Source: Elusimicrobiota bacterium (GTDB lineage: Bacteria; Elusimicrobiota; Elusimicrobia; O2-12-FULL-59-9). Taken from it: a DNA stretch of 36,310 bases. Numbering within the stretch: the first letter of the stretch is position 1; every line of letters begins with the position of its first letter. Where the stretch lies: NCBI GenBank assembly GCA_016206405.1, contig JACQRQ010000268.1:1-36310 (forward strand), written 5' to 3'. Both the position numbers and the translations under genes were made by a program. The notes under the pieces are model-generated. The model was not told the DNA's origin. It searched no databases and worked only from the letters and a program-made list of their open reading frames with translations. Of the stretch, positions 1 through 8,981 are shown in pieces.

Positions 1-1
1 C

Positions 2-3000
2 TGCAAGGCCAAGGATATATACGGCAATCAGGCATCCCACCGCTGGGACCCGCGCTGCTGTGGCAAGGGTCTAAGCATGATACGACGGGTTTACGGAACC
101 CACAGGGTCCAGTACCCCTCCGTCAGGAAGGGTTTCAAGGAGTGGGCGGACGCCGGCTATCCTCGCGAGTCCGATGGGCGCATGCCGGAGAAATTCCGCT
201 CCCGCGGCAAGGATCACTTCGTTCGCGTCGGCTGGGACGAGGCTTTCCTGATGGTCGCCAAGACCTTGGACAACGTGGCCAGGGCTTATGACGGCGACCC
301 GGGCAAGGACCTGTTGCTCAAGCAAGGCTACGATCCGGAGATGGTGACGGCCATGAAGGGGTCCGGCGTCCAGACCCTAAAATTCCGCGGCGGCATGCCG
401 CTCTTGGGAGCCACCCGCGTGATGGGGTTTTACCGCTTCGCCAACTCGATAGCTCTGCTCGACGCGAAGATCCGCGGCGTCGGTCCCGACAAGGCGGTCG
501 GCGGGCGCGGCTGGGACAACTACTCCTGGCATACGGATCTGCCGCCGGGCCACACCATGGCCTGCGGGCACCAGACCATCGACTTCGATCTGGCCAATGC
601 CGAGAACGCCAAGCTCATCGTCTGCATCGGAATGAACTGGATTTCGACCAAGATGCCCGACGCCCATTGGCTGACCGAGGCGCGCCTGAAAGGGACGAAG
701 ATCGTCACCGTCGCCGCCGAGTACCAATCAACCTCCAACAAGGCCGATCGCGTCATCATCGTGCGCCCCGGCTCGGACCCGGCCTACGCGCTGGGTCTAG
801 CCAACGTGATATTCCAGGAAAGGTTGTGGGACGACGACTTCGTCAAGGGCCACACGGACCTCCCGCTGCTTGTGCGCGCCGACACGCTCAAGCTCCTGAA
901 GCCGACCGAGATATTCCCCGGTTACCAGAACGCCGAGCTTAAGAACACCCAGCTCCTGGCGGAGGGCGAGAAGGCGCCGCCCGCTGGAGCCCAAGACCGT
1001 CAGGTCGTCAAGAAGAGCCTTCGAGAAGAGTGGGGCGATTTTCTGGCCTGGGATTTCGCCAAAAAAGCGCCGGTCGTGGTCACTCGCGACAACGCCGGCC
1101 AGGCGGGCGATTACGCCCTGGAAGGGACCTTCACGGTCAAGCTTTTGGACGGCCAGGCCGTTCGAGTTCGCCCCGTCTTCGATATGGTCCGCGAGCACGC
1201 CTCGCACTTCACCCCCGAGGTCGTCGCCGAGATCTGCCACACCGATCCGGAGGGCGTGCGGTGGCTGGCTCGCGAGATCGCCAAGAACAAGGAGAAGACC
1301 CTCGTCGCCTACGGCATGGGACCCAACCACTTCTTCAATAACGACCTCAAGGACCGCACCGGCTTTTTGGTGTGCTCGCTGACCCGCAACATCGGCTTTC
1401 ACGGCGGCAACATCGGCTCCTACGCGGGGAACTACCGCGGGGCCTATTTCAACGGCTTGCCGCTCTACATCGGAGAGGACCCATTCCAGCCCGAGCTTGA
1501 CCCGAAAGCCAAGCCCCACTACAAGACCTATTACACTCAGGAATCGGCGCACTACTACAACTACGGAGACCGGCCCCTGCGCGTGGGCAACAAGGTCTTT
1601 ACGGGCAAGAGCCACATGCCGACCCCGACCAAGACGATGTGGTTTGGCAACGGAAACTCGATCTTGGGCAACATCAAGTGGCATCACGATGTGGTCATGA
1701 ACACGCTGCCGAAAATAGAGATGATCGTGGTCAACGATTGGTGGTGGACGGCCTCGTGCGAGTACGCCGACGTGGTCTTTCCGGCGGACTCTTGGGCCGA
1801 GATGAAGTTGCCGGACATGACGGCGGCAGTCACCAACCCCTTCCTACAGATGTTCCCCGTGACGCCGCTCAAGCGGCTGCACGACAGCCGGGGCGACGCC
1901 GAGATTTTGGCGGGGGTGGGCGAAGCGATGGCCAAGGTCACCGGCGACCGGCGCTTCGTGGACTACTGGAAGTTCGTCCACGAGGGGAAAGTCGAGGTAT
2001 ACTTGCAGAGGATCGCCGACAACTCGACCGCGCTCAAGGGTTTCGACATCAAGACTCTCCATGAGAACTGCAAAAAAGGCATCCCCGCCCTCTTGATGAC
2101 CCGGACCTACCCCAAGATCATGGGCTGGGAACAGTCCAATGAAAAGCGGCCCCACTACACAAAGAGCGGGCGCATCGAACTCTACCGTGATGAGCCCGAA
2201 TTCATCGAGTACGGAGAGAATCTGCCCGTTCACCGCGAGCCGGTGGACGGCACGCCCTACGAGCCCAACATCATCGTCTGCGGCGCCAAGGAACTCATCC
2301 GGCCTGCCGGCCCCGAGGTCTATGGGCTCAGCCGCGATGATCTCTCGGTTGAAGTTCGCCAGGTCCGCAACGTGGTGGTTTCCCCTAAGGACGTTGCCAA
2401 GACTTCCCACCCGGGCAAGAAGATCGGCCTCTCCTTGGTCTATATCACCCCCAAATACCGCCATGGAACCCACAGCACCTCGGCTGACACGGACATTCAG
2501 TCCGTCCTGTTCGGGCCCTTTGGGGACCTGCACCGCCGCGACAAGCGCATGCCGTGGGTCGGCGAAGGCTACGTGGACTTAAATCCCGAAGATGCGAAGG
2601 AACTGGGAATACAAGACGGGGATTACGTCTGGATCGACGCGGACCCCAGCGACCGACCTTTTCGCGGCTGGCAGGACAAGCCGGAAGACATGAAAGTCCA
2701 CCGCGCCAAGATGCGCGCCCGCTACTACTGGGGCATCCCGCGCGGCATCGCGCGCTCGTGGTTTCACATGTTCGTAGCTACTTACGGGTCGGTGGAAGGT
2801 CACGAGAATAGACCCGACAAACTGGCGCGCAACCCCCGCACGGGGTACCAGGCCATGTTCCGCTATGGGAGCCACCAATCAGCCACGCGGGCGTGGCTGA
2901 GACCCACCTGCATGACCGAAACCTTGGCGCGCAAGGATTACTTCGGACAGACCATCGGGAAGGGCTTCGCCAACGACATCCACTGTACCGTCGGCGCTCC

Positions 3001-3148
3001 TAAGGAATCCTTCGTCAAGATCACGAAGTCCGAGGATGGGGGCAACGGCATGGCGCTCTGGAAACCGGCGGCCGAGGGCTATCGCCCGGGCTATGAGAGC
3101 GAGGCCATGAAAAAGTACCTCAGGGGCCAGTTCGTGACGAAGGCGTGA
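2..3148 (+). CDS. NXR/NarG-like molybdopterin oxidoreductase, catalytic alpha subunit (5' partial)
   Basis: Catalytic subunit of a type II DMSO-reductase-family enzyme that would carry Mo-bisPGD and one [4Fe-4S] cluster. The frame is open to the window edge, so the track's Met at 77 is internal. The upstream residues include RCCGKG, which fits the last Cys of the N-terminal FS0 cluster motif. The track segment of 1023 aa covers most of a family protein of about 1100-1200 aa. Family landmarks are [24 protein letters not shown], the [17 protein letters not shown] block and FGPFGD near the C-terminus. These resemble my memory of Nitrospira/anammox nitrite oxidoreductase more than classical NarG, so nitrite oxidation, nitrate reduction or another oxyanion are all possible. 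By ungapped spacing to PDAH, the NarG Mo-ligand Asp is Asn here. A Tat signal cannot be seen because the N-terminus lies outside the window. Heads an A-B-D-C operon; the family call is firm, the substrate is not. Confidence 0.9.
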   Translation, partial: CKAKDIYGNQASHRWDPRCCGKGLSMIRRVYGTHRVQYPSVRKGFKEWADAGYPRESDGRMPEKFRSRGKDHFVRVGWDEAFLMVAKTLDNVARAYDGDPGKDLLLKQGYDPEMVTAMKGSGVQTLKFRGGMPLLGATRVMGFYRFANSIALLDAKIRGVGPDKAVGGRGWDNYSWHTDLPPGHTMACGHQTIDFDLANAENAKLIVCIGMNWISTKMPDAHWLTEARLKGTKIVTVAAEYQSTSNKADRVIIVRPGSDPAYALGLANVIFQERLWDDDFVKGHTDLPLLVRADTLKLLKPTEIFPGYQNAELKNTQLLAEGEKAPPAGAQDRQVVKKSLREEWGDFLAWDFAKKAPVVVTRDNAGQAGDYALEGTFTVKLLDGQAVRVRPVFDMVREHASHFTPEVVAEICHTDPEGVRWLAREIAKNKEKTLVAYGMGPNHFFNNDLKDRTGFLVCSLTRNIGFHGGNIGSYAGNYRGAYFNGLPLYIGEDPFQPELDPKAKPHYKTYYTQESAHYYNYGDRPLRVGNKVFTGKSHMPTPTKTMWFGNGNSILGNIKWHHDVVMNTLPKIEMIVVNDWWWTASCEYADVVFPADSWAEMKLPDMTAAVTNPFLQMFPVTPLKRLHDSRGDAEILAGVGEAMAKVTGDRRFVDYWKFVHEGKVEVYLQRIADNSTALKGFDIKTLHENCKKGIPALLMTRTYPKIMGWEQSNEKRPHYTKSGRIELYRDEPEFIEYGENLPVHREPVDGTPYEPNIIVCGAKELIRPAGPEVYGLSRDDLSVEVRQVRNVVVSPKDVAKTSHPGKKIGLSLVYITPKYRHGTHSTSADTDIQSVLFGPFGDLHRRDKRMPWVGEGYVDLNPEDAKELGIQDGDYVWIDADPSDRPFRGWQDKPEDMKVHRAKMRARYYWGIPRGIARSWFHMFVATYGSVEGHENRPDKLARNPRTGYQAMFRYGSHQSATRAWLRPTCMTETLARKDYFGQTIGKGFANDIHCTVGAPKESFVKITKSEDGGNGMALWKPAAEGYRPGYESEAMKKYLRGQFVTKA

Positions 3149-3174
3149 GTATTCATACATGAGGAGGCGCTGAT

Positions 3175-4293
3175 ATGCCCGAGGTTCCCAACTGGCAGCT
3201 CAAAAGGGATATGGCTTACAAATACGAGGCCAAGCCTCCCAAGAGGCAGATCGCCTACGTCTTCGACACCAATAAGTGCATCGCCTGCCAGACGTGCACG
3301 GTCGCATGCAAAACGACCTGGACCTCCGGAGAGGGGCAGGAGCACATGTTTTGGAACAACGTGGAATCCAAACCCTTCGGCTTCTACCCTCTGGCCTACG
3401 ACGTCAAAATTCTTGAGAAACTGGCGCGACAGACATGGGACGGCGAACAGTACGCCGGCGACACCATTTTCGAGGCGGCGCCGGAGGGCGAGGAGGTGCT
3501 CGGCTACACGCCCGACCCCGACGACTGGTCCCGTCCGAACCTGGGCGAGGACGAGGTCAACGCCCCGGTGGACGCCAACAAGAACATGTCCGTACCGCAC
3601 GATCGCTGGATGTTCTATCTGGCCCGTATCTGTAATCACTGCTCCTACCCCGCCTGCCTGGCCGCTTGTCCCCGCAATGCCATCTATAAGAGACCGGAGG
3701 ACGGCATCGTGCTCATCGATCAGGCGCGATGCCGCGGCTATCAAAAATGCGTAGCGGCCTGTCCCTACAAGAAGCCGATGTTCAACCCGAACACGGGCAG
3801 ATCTGAAAAATGCATCGCCTGCTATCCGCTGATCGAAAAGGGGATCGCCCCGCGTTGCGTGCAGACCTGCATCGGCAAGATCCGCATGACCGGCTTTATC
3901 AACCCGCCGGAGAAGGCGGACGCAAACAACCCCATGGACTATCTGGTGCACGTGCAGAGGGCAGCCCTCCCGCTCATGCCGCAGCTGGGCACGCTGCCCA
4001 ACGTCTATTACATCCCTCCCATCCACGTCGATACGGACTACTTGAGCCAGATGTTCGGTCCCGGCGTGAAGCATGCCGTGGCGACCTATAAGGCGCAGGA
4101 CCCAAAGACCGTCGGGCTGCTGAGTCTCTTCGGGAGCACGGACCACTGGGTCGACCGCTTCACCGTGGAGAATGGGGAAGCCGCGGCCTACCAGAACGGC
4201 AAGGAACTGGTCCGGGTTCCGGTCACGGAGCCCGTGGTTTTCCGGGTGCTCAAGGACGAGAAGCTCGACATTATCCGTCACAGCGTGACATAG
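3175..4293 (+). CDS. NXR/NarH-like iron-sulfur beta subunit
   Basis: Electron-transfer subunit of 372 aa that would wire the Mo site of the alpha subunit to the haem subunit through four Fe-S clusters. All four Cys groups are visible: C35-C38-C41-C45; C153-C156-C161-C165 followed by Pro; C186, C192, C196; and C213-C216 with C228-C232. In the third group the second Cys is replaced (CRGYQKC, Tyr189), which in NarH-type subunits marks a [3Fe-4S] cluster. The first group keeps its fourth Cys, where I recall Asp in Nitrospira NxrB. The N-terminal NWQL and the C-terminal segment with MFGPGV also look NXR-like. The ATG at 3175 follows GAGGAGG at 3161-3167. It lies 26 nt after the alpha stop and 9 nt before the chaperone gene. 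It has no signal peptide, so it would travel with the alpha subunit if the complex is exported by Tat. Confidence 0.92.
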   Translation: MPEVPNWQLKRDMAYKYEAKPPKRQIAYVFDTNKCIACQTCTVACKTTWTSGEGQEHMFWNNVESKPFGFYPLAYDVKILEKLARQTWDGEQYAGDTIFEAAPEGEEVLGYTPDPDDWSRPNLGEDEVNAPVDANKNMSVPHDRWMFYLARICNHCSYPACLAACPRNAIYKRPEDGIVLIDQARCRGYQKCVAACPYKKPMFNPNTGRSEKCIACYPLIEKGIAPRCVQTCIGKIRMTGFINPPEKADANNPMDYLVHVQRAALPLMPQLGTLPNVYYIPPIHVDTDYLSQMFGPGVKHAVATYKAQDPKTVGLLSLFGSTDHWVDRFTVENGEAAAYQNGKELVRVPVTEPVVFRVLKDEKLDIIRHSVT

Positions 4294-4302
4294 GGGGAGG
4301 AG

Positions 4303-4896
4303 ATGAAAGCGACGACGACTTACGCAGCCTGCCCGCCGAAAGCCTTGGGCCTGCGCTTGGCCGCGGCCGGTTTCCAGTATCCGGATGCGGCATGGCGCCG
4401 GCGCTTCGCGGCGCTGCTTGCCGAGTGCCGCAACGCCTCCGCCGTCGCCCTCGAGGAGATCGACGGCTTGGAAACGGAACTTGCGTCGAGCGCCCCCGAC
4501 GGCCTGGAGGCGGAGCATTTCCGTTTGTTCGGCCCCGCTCCGGCGTGCCCGCTCGACTTGGCCCACCACATCAGTCCCAATCCCTTCAACCAAGTTAAGA
4601 AGATCGCCGAGATCGCAGGTTTCTACAAGGCCTTCGGGGTAGAGTCGGAGGGGCGGGCGGACCATCTGCCCGCGGTGCTGGAGTTCATGGCTTATCTCCA
4701 GATCAAGTCCGCGCACGCCGCGACGAAGGGCTGGGACGAGCGGCGCCGGATCGCCGATGCGGCGGCGGCCTCGCTGCGGCGCGATATCGTCTCCAGGGCC
4801 TTGAACGCCTTCTCCGGCAAGCTGAAGAAGGCGGGCGCCGCGAAATTCTATCTGCGATTGGCGGCTTTAAGCCGCGCTCTAGGAGGTGCGTCGTGA
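4303..4896 (+). CDS. TorD/NarJ-family molybdoenzyme assembly chaperone
   Basis: A 197-aa, all-alpha-looking cytoplasmic protein of the TorD/NarJ/DdhD chaperone superfamily, which holds the catalytic subunit while Mo-bisPGD is inserted and before export. Recognisable signatures are EHFRLFGP at about residues 67-74, a CPLD segment, AGFYKAFG, and DHLPAVLEFMAYL; these correspond to the family pattern of RLFGP, GFY.AFG and DHL..ELEFM. The length is typical (180-220 aa). A strong Shine-Dalgarno run (GGGGGAGGAG) precedes the ATG at 4303. The stop overlaps the next start by 4 nt (GTGA), so it is translationally coupled to the haem subunit gene. Its place between beta and gamma matches the ABDC order of ser/clr/ddh operons. 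The client is presumably the alpha subunit encoded two genes upstream. Confidence 0.85.
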   Translation: MKATTTYAACPPKALGLRLAAAGFQYPDAAWRRRFAALLAECRNASAVALEEIDGLETELASSAPDGLEAEHFRLFGPAPACPLDLAHHISPNPFNQVKKIAEIAGFYKAFGVESEGRADHLPAVLEFMAYLQIKSAHAATKGWDERRRIADAAAASLRRDIVSRALNAFSGKLKKAGAAKFYLRLAALSRALGGAS

Positions 4897-5975
4897 AACG
4901 CTGCATTCTTTTCTTCTGTCTGGCGCTCGGCGCCGCCCCGTGCCGGGCGTGGGACCAGAACATCGAGTCCAAGGTTGTTCCGGCGATCTCTTCGGAGCCC
5001 GACGACCCGGCGTGGTCGAAAATCACGTCCGTGAGGGTGGTCCTGGCCCCCCAGAAGCTTCTCGCGCCCCAAGGCGGCGGCGCCGTTTCTTTCATCGATG
5101 TTCAAAGCGCCAGGACGTCAAAGGACGTCTATTTCCGCCTGCGCTGGCCGGATGCGACCAAGGACTCGAAATTCGAGTTGAGCGGACAGTTTGTGGACGC
5201 GGTGGCCGTGCAGTTTCCGCTTTTGCCAGACAGCATGCCTTCGCCCTTCATGGGAGAGAAAGGCAAGCCCGTCAATATTTGGCGCTGGAGCGCTGCCATG
5301 CAGGAGCCGCAGCGCTTCCCCACGGCCTACGCGGACTATCACCGGCCGGACGCGGTGGAAAAAACCATCCTCTATCCCACCCAGGCCGAAGACCTCGCGG
5401 CGGAAGGCTTCGGAACTTTGACCAAGCGAGAGCAGCGGAGCGTCAGCGCCAAAGGCATCTGGGCCGACGGCTTCTGGACCGCGGTGTTTAAGCGCAAATT
5501 GACCGTTCCCGATGGAACCGCATTTAAGAAAGGGACGGTTCTGCCCGTGGCCTTCGCGGTCTGGGACGGTTCGGGCAAGGAGCGCGACGGCGCCAAATCC
5601 TTCTCCGTATGGCACAACCTGCTTCTCGACCGGCCGGCTCCCGCGTTGGCCAAAAATCCCATTGAGCGCGGCCGCCGCGTCTATAACCGCTACGGCTGCG
5701 CGACCTGCCACGGACCCGCAGGCGAGGGCGGCGTTGCCAACCCGAATTCCCAAGTTGATCCCATCCCCCCTCTTAAGCGCGTGGCGGAAGGCTTCACGGA
5801 GGAGGAGATAAAAGCCGTCATTTTAAAGGGCCGAATGCCCGTGGCCAAGGACCCCAACGGCATCAAGCCGCGCCTATGGATGAACTCCTGGAAGGCCCTT
5901 ATGGACGAAGAGGAACTGCATGTGCTGGTGGATTATCTCTTCAGCCTCATGCCCAAAGAGGAAGAAGGCTGGTAG
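4893..5975 (+). CDS. Haem-b gamma subunit (ethylbenzene dehydrogenase type) fused to a cytochrome c domain
   Basis: Periplasmic electron-exit subunit of 360 aa starting at GTG 4893, which overlaps the chaperone stop and follows AGGAGGTG. Residues 1-19 form a Sec-type signal peptide (hydrophobic core, cleavage likely after CRA). Residues about 20-250 match the EBDH/DdhC/NxrC gamma fold; the diagnostic PFMGEKGKPVNIWRW lies at 118-132. A C-terminal class I cytochrome c domain follows, with CATCH at 269-273 and a probable distal ligand Met315 in KGRMP. It should therefore hold one haem b and one haem c, passing electrons between the Fe-S chain and a periplasmic carrier. No membrane segment other than the signal is seen, so unlike NarI it does not itself link to quinone. 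The fused haem c recalls some NxrC proteins from memory. Confidence in both domains is high. Confidence 0.9.
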   Translation: MKRCILFFCLALGAAPCRAWDQNIESKVVPAISSEPDDPAWSKITSVRVVLAPQKLLAPQGGGAVSFIDVQSARTSKDVYFRLRWPDATKDSKFELSGQFVDAVAVQFPLLPDSMPSPFMGEKGKPVNIWRWSAAMQEPQRFPTAYADYHRPDAVEKTILYPTQAEDLAAEGFGTLTKREQRSVSAKGIWADGFWTAVFKRKLTVPDGTAFKKGTVLPVAFAVWDGSGKERDGAKSFSVWHNLLLDRPAPALAKNPIERGRRVYNRYGCATCHGPAGEGGVANPNSQVDPIPPLKRVAEGFTEEEIKAVILKGRMPVAKDPNGIKPRLWMNSWKALMDEEELHVLVDYLFSLMPKEEEGW

Positions 5976-6042
5976 GGTTCCTGGATAATAACTTTTTTGG
6001 CGCAAACGCGCATGTTAAGAGGTAACGGAGAGGTGCAAACCA

Positions 6043-6246
6043 ATGCTGCCTAACATAGGAATGGGCGAATTGCTGGTGATATCAGCCATCGCGCTCCTGC
6101 TTTTTGGAGCCAAACGGCTGCCGGAAGTCGCCCGCGGGCTCGGAAAGTCCGTCAACGCCTTCAAACAGGGGCTTAAAGAAATTTCCAGCGGCGCGGAGGA
6201 GACTCCGGCGCCCAAGCCGCTTCCACAGGAAGAGAAGAAAGCGTAA
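6043..6246 (+). CDS. tatA: Sec-independent translocase subunit TatA/E
   Basis: A 67-aa TatA-type protein: a short periplasmic N-terminus, one membrane helix (about residues 8-21), the FGAKRLPEVARGLGKS hinge plus amphipathic helix with its conserved FG-LP motif, then a charged Pro/Glu/Lys tail. It forms the pore-like oligomer for export of folded proteins. GGAGAGG ends about 9 nt before the ATG. Lying 67 nt after the haem subunit gene and 23 nt before moeA suggests a TatA dedicated to, or co-expressed with, the molybdoenzyme, whose catalytic subunit would be folded and loaded before export. No tatB or tatC is in the window. Confidence 0.93.
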   Translation: MLPNIGMGELLVISAIALLLFGAKRLPEVARGLGKSVNAFKQGLKEISSGAEETPAPKPLPQEEKKA

Positions 6247-6269
6247 CGCCGGAATCGGAGGGCGCAAAG

Positions 6270-7373
6270 ATGCCCGGGATGACCAGGCAGGAGCTCGCCG
6301 TGATCGCTCCGGAACAGGCTCTTCAAAAAATATTGGACCACGCTCAGCCGCTCGAGGCTGAACCCGCGGCGCTGGCCCAATGCGCCGGCCGGATTCTGGC
6401 CCAGGATTTGTCGGCCGGGGAAAATCTTCTCCGGCCCGGCGAAAACATCCTCCGCCGCGCGGAAGATGTGCGGCGCAGCGATCTCCTGCTCAAAAAGGGG
6501 AGCCTCCTGCGCCCGTATGAAATCGCGCTTTTGGCCGCCCAGGGCTTTGAAATGGTGCCCGTGATTCGCAGGCCGATCGTGGCCATATTGGCCACGGGCG
6601 ATGAGCTCATCGATGCTTCAAAGCCGCTGTCTCGGGGAAAAATCCGAAACTGCAACGGTCCCGCCATCTCCGGCGCGCTTTCAAGGTGGAATCTCGCCTC
6701 GATGGACCTCGGCATCTCCCGCGATGACCCCGACGAGCTGGAGGCCGCGCTAAAGCCGGCCTTGGCGCGGGCGGATGTCGTCGTGATTTCCGGATGCGCT
6801 TCGGTGGGAGACTTCGACCACGCCAAGAGCGCGCTGCGCCGGCTTGGGGCCGAGGATATTTTCTGGAAGCTGGCCATCAAGCCGGGCGAACCCTTTTTAT
6901 TCGCCGTGCATCGCTCCAAACCCGGCGGCCCCCTGCGCAGCCCCAGGCGCAGTGCCCTGGGACCCAGAAGCCCCAGAGGGGCGTGGGGAGCTTCGGGGAC
7001 CATGAATCGCCGGAGGCGCGGCGGCCGCCCGTTGCCCATCTTTGGGCTTCCGGGAAATCCCGTCGCCGCTCTCATTTGCCTGGAGGAGTTCATTCGGCCG
7101 GCGCTGGAAAAAATGCAGGGCTACGCGCCGAAACACCCAAGTTATCACCTGCGGGCTAGAGCCGTCAACGGCTATGACAAGCCCTCCGACCGACGGGAAT
7201 ATCTTTTCTGCCGGGCTAGCTTGGGCGATGGGGACTTTAAACTTCACATCCTCCGGCAGCACGGCGCCGCCATGATGGGCGCCGCCTGCTCGGCCAACGC
7301 TCTTGCCGCCGCTCCTCCGGGAGGCGGCCGCATCCAACCGGGGGATTGGCTGCCGTTCCGGTGGCTGAAATAG
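6270..7373 (+). CDS. moeA: MoeA-like molybdopterin molybdotransferase lacking domain II
   Basis: A 367-aa homologue of MoeA, which inserts molybdate into adenylylated molybdopterin. Domain I is present to about residue 47 (GRILAQDLS), then the chain jumps straight to GENILRRAEDV. The usual 70-80 residues of domain II, including the DNSAMDGYA motif, are missing. The MPT-binding domain III is intact: VAILATGDEL, GKIRNCN, SVGDFDHAK, KPGEPFLF and FGLPGNPVAALICLEEF. One Gly of the usual SGG.SVGD is Cys. About 30 extra Arg/Pro/Gly-rich residues interrupt the segment between KPGEPFLF and FGLPGNP. Domain IV follows (QHGAAMMGAAC, ANAL). The ATG at 6270 is preceded by GGAGGG, and the frame is uninterrupted. 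It could be a degenerate or specialised MoeA, or need a second full-length copy elsewhere. Confidence 0.85.
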   Translation: MPGMTRQELAVIAPEQALQKILDHAQPLEAEPAALAQCAGRILAQDLSAGENLLRPGENILRRAEDVRRSDLLLKKGSLLRPYEIALLAAQGFEMVPVIRRPIVAILATGDELIDASKPLSRGKIRNCNGPAISGALSRWNLASMDLGISRDDPDELEAALKPALARADVVVISGCASVGDFDHAKSALRRLGAEDIFWKLAIKPGEPFLFAVHRSKPGGPLRSPRRSALGPRSPRGAWGASGTMNRRRRGGRPLPIFGLPGNPVAALICLEEFIRPALEKMQGYAPKHPSYHLRARAVNGYDKPSDRREYLFCRASLGDGDFKLHILRQHGAAMMGAACSANALAAAPPGGGRIQPGDWLPFRWLK

Positions 7374-7376
7374 GCC

Positions 7377-8000
7377 ATGCTGCGCAATGTGACGGGCGTG
7401 ATATTGGCGGGCGGACTCAGCCGCCGCTTTGGCTCCAACAAAGCCTTGGCGCCTTGGGGTGGTAAAAAGCTCGTGGAGCATATGGCGGCCAAGCTCTCCC
7501 CGCTTTTTCCGGAAGTTATGGTTTTGGCAAAAAACCGCGGCGACTATGGGTTTCTACGCGGCGTCAATGTGCGCGTGGAAGCGGATTTGCTGCCTGAAAA
7601 CCACCCTCTGGGAGGAATCTATTCCGCCTTGTCGCTTGCCGGAACGAAATCCGTCTTTGTCTGCGGCTGCGACATGCCTCTGCTCGACCCGGAGCTGGTC
7701 CGTCGTTTGTGGAAAGCCGGCCGGCGCCATGACGCCGCGGTCCCCGTGTGGAATTTAAGGCTTGAGCCGCTTTGCGGAATCTACTCGAGAAACTGCGCGC
7801 CGGCCATAGACGCCATGCTGCGGGAAGGCTGCTTCAAGATTCAAGAGCTTTTCAACCGGGTGCGCACCCGGTTTTTTCTGCATGAGGAAGTGCAGGCGGT
7901 CGATCCCGCCGGACTCTCTTTCATGGATGTCGACACCCGTGAAGATTTCAAGCGCGTTGGAAAAGCGCGGCGCGAGGCGGCCGCGATTTATGCCCGTTGA
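7377..8000 (+). CDS. mobA: Molybdenum cofactor guanylyltransferase MobA
   Basis: Transfers GMP from GTP to Mo-molybdopterin to make the bis-MGD cofactor that DMSO-reductase-family enzymes such as the upstream alpha subunit require. The 207 aa show the full nucleotidyltransferase signature: LAGGLSRRFGSNKAL (GTP-binding loop, residues about 10-24), HPLGGIYSAL, VCGCDMPLLDPE (metal-binding Asp), and EPLCGIYSR. Length is typical. The ATG lies 3 nt after the moeA stop, and the 3' end overlaps moaA by 11 nt, so the three cofactor genes are probably translated as one unit. No mobB-like GTPase domain is fused. Confidence 0.93.
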   Translation: MLRNVTGVILAGGLSRRFGSNKALAPWGGKKLVEHMAAKLSPLFPEVMVLAKNRGDYGFLRGVNVRVEADLLPENHPLGGIYSALSLAGTKSVFVCGCDMPLLDPELVRRLWKAGRRHDAAVPVWNLRLEPLCGIYSRNCAPAIDAMLREGCFKIQELFNRVRTRFFLHEEVQAVDPAGLSFMDVDTREDFKRVGKARREAAAIYAR

Positions 8001-8979
8001 TTCTTTCAACCGGCGCATCGACTACCTGCGCCTCTCGGCGACGGATCGCTGCAACCTGCGCTGCCTCTATTGCCTTCCGGAGTTCTACGCGCGTTTTGCG
8101 CCGGCCGAAGAGCTTTTAAGCCACTTGGAAATTGAGGAATTGGCGGCCTGCTTCGCGGAGCTGGGCGTTTCCAAAATCCGCGTCACCGGAGGCGAACCCC
8201 TGGTGCGCCCGGCCATCGCAGACTTGATCGGCCGTCTGGCGAAGCTGCGCGGCGTTTCGGAAGTCTCCCTGAGCACCAACGGGATTCTGCTCGCTCCGCT
8301 GGCCCGGGAGTTGGCGCAGGCGGGCCTAAAAAGAGTCAACATCAGCTTGGACACTCTGCGGCCGGAGCGCTTCAGGCAAATCACGCGGTTTGGGAAGCTG
8401 GCGGCGGTGCTGGAGGGCGTGGAGGCCGCCCTCAAGGCGGGCCTCAACCCCGTGAAGCTCAATGTCGTCGTGGCGCGCGGGATGAACGCCGATGAGATCG
8501 GCGAATTCGTCGAGTTGACGCGGTCGCTGCCGCTGCACGTGCGATTCATCGAGCTCATGCCTATGGGAGAAACGGGCTTTTTTTCCGAAGAAAGGCGAGT
8601 GCCCCTCCAAGAGATGATGGAGCGGGCAGCCCCGCTCAGGGCCCTGGGCCCGGACGAGCGCCCCGTGGGCCATGGGCCCGCGCGCTACTACCGCAGGCCG
8701 GGAGCGCAGGGGACCGTGGGCTTTATCAGCCCCTTGAGCTGCGGCTTCTGCTCTGCCTGCAACCGCGTGCGCCTGACGGCCAGGGGAGTTCTGGTTCCCT
8801 GCCTGGACGCCTCTGAAGGCACGGACCTGCGCCAAGCGCTGCGCGATAAAGCCGGGCGCGCCCATCTTCAGAAGCTGATCTTAAGCGTCATTGAAAATAA
8901 ACCCCGGCGGCACTCGATGCTTGAAAGAGCCGCCGGCCTCTCTCCGAACCCGAGGTTCATGTGCCAAATCGGGGGTTGA
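7990..8979 (+). CDS. moaA: GTP 3',8-cyclase MoaA
   Basis: Radical SAM enzyme for the first step of molybdopterin synthesis, converting GTP to 3',8-cyclo-dihydro-GTP (with MoaC, not in this window). The track begins at 7882 inside mobA. I choose ATG 7990, which gives a normal 329-aa MoaA starting just ahead of the conserved RRIDYLRLSATDRC. The N-terminal [4Fe-4S] motif is C21-C25-C28 (CNLRCLYC), followed by the SAM-binding VTGGEPL. The C-terminal substrate cluster motif is CGFCSACNRVRLT with a later Cys in VPCLD. The protein ends in MCQIGG, preserving the GlyGly tail essential in MoaA. It overlaps mobA by 11 nt. Confidence 0.95.
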   Translation: MPVDSFNRRIDYLRLSATDRCNLRCLYCLPEFYARFAPAEELLSHLEIEELAACFAELGVSKIRVTGGEPLVRPAIADLIGRLAKLRGVSEVSLSTNGILLAPLARELAQAGLKRVNISLDTLRPERFRQITRFGKLAAVLEGVEAALKAGLNPVKLNVVVARGMNADEIGEFVELTRSLPLHVRFIELMPMGETGFFSEERRVPLQEMMERAAPLRALGPDERPVGHGPARYYRRPGAQGTVGFISPLSCGFCSACNRVRLTARGVLVPCLDASEGTDLRQALRDKAGRAHLQKLILSVIENKPRRHSMLERAAGLSPNPRFMCQIGG

Positions 8980-8981
8980 CC

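Noticed and set aside
77-79. ATG at 77 as start of the alpha subunit
   Set aside because: The frame is open upstream to the window edge and encodes the expected FS0 Cys region, so the gene starts outside the window.
3091-4716. 541-aa minus-strand ORF across the beta subunit and chaperone genes
   Set aside because: Antisense shadow of two well-recognised genes; composition is typical of reverse-frame translation.
7882-7989. N-terminal extension of MoaA from 7882
   Set aside because: It lies inside mobA and adds unconserved residues; ATG 7990 gives the normal MoaA N-terminus.
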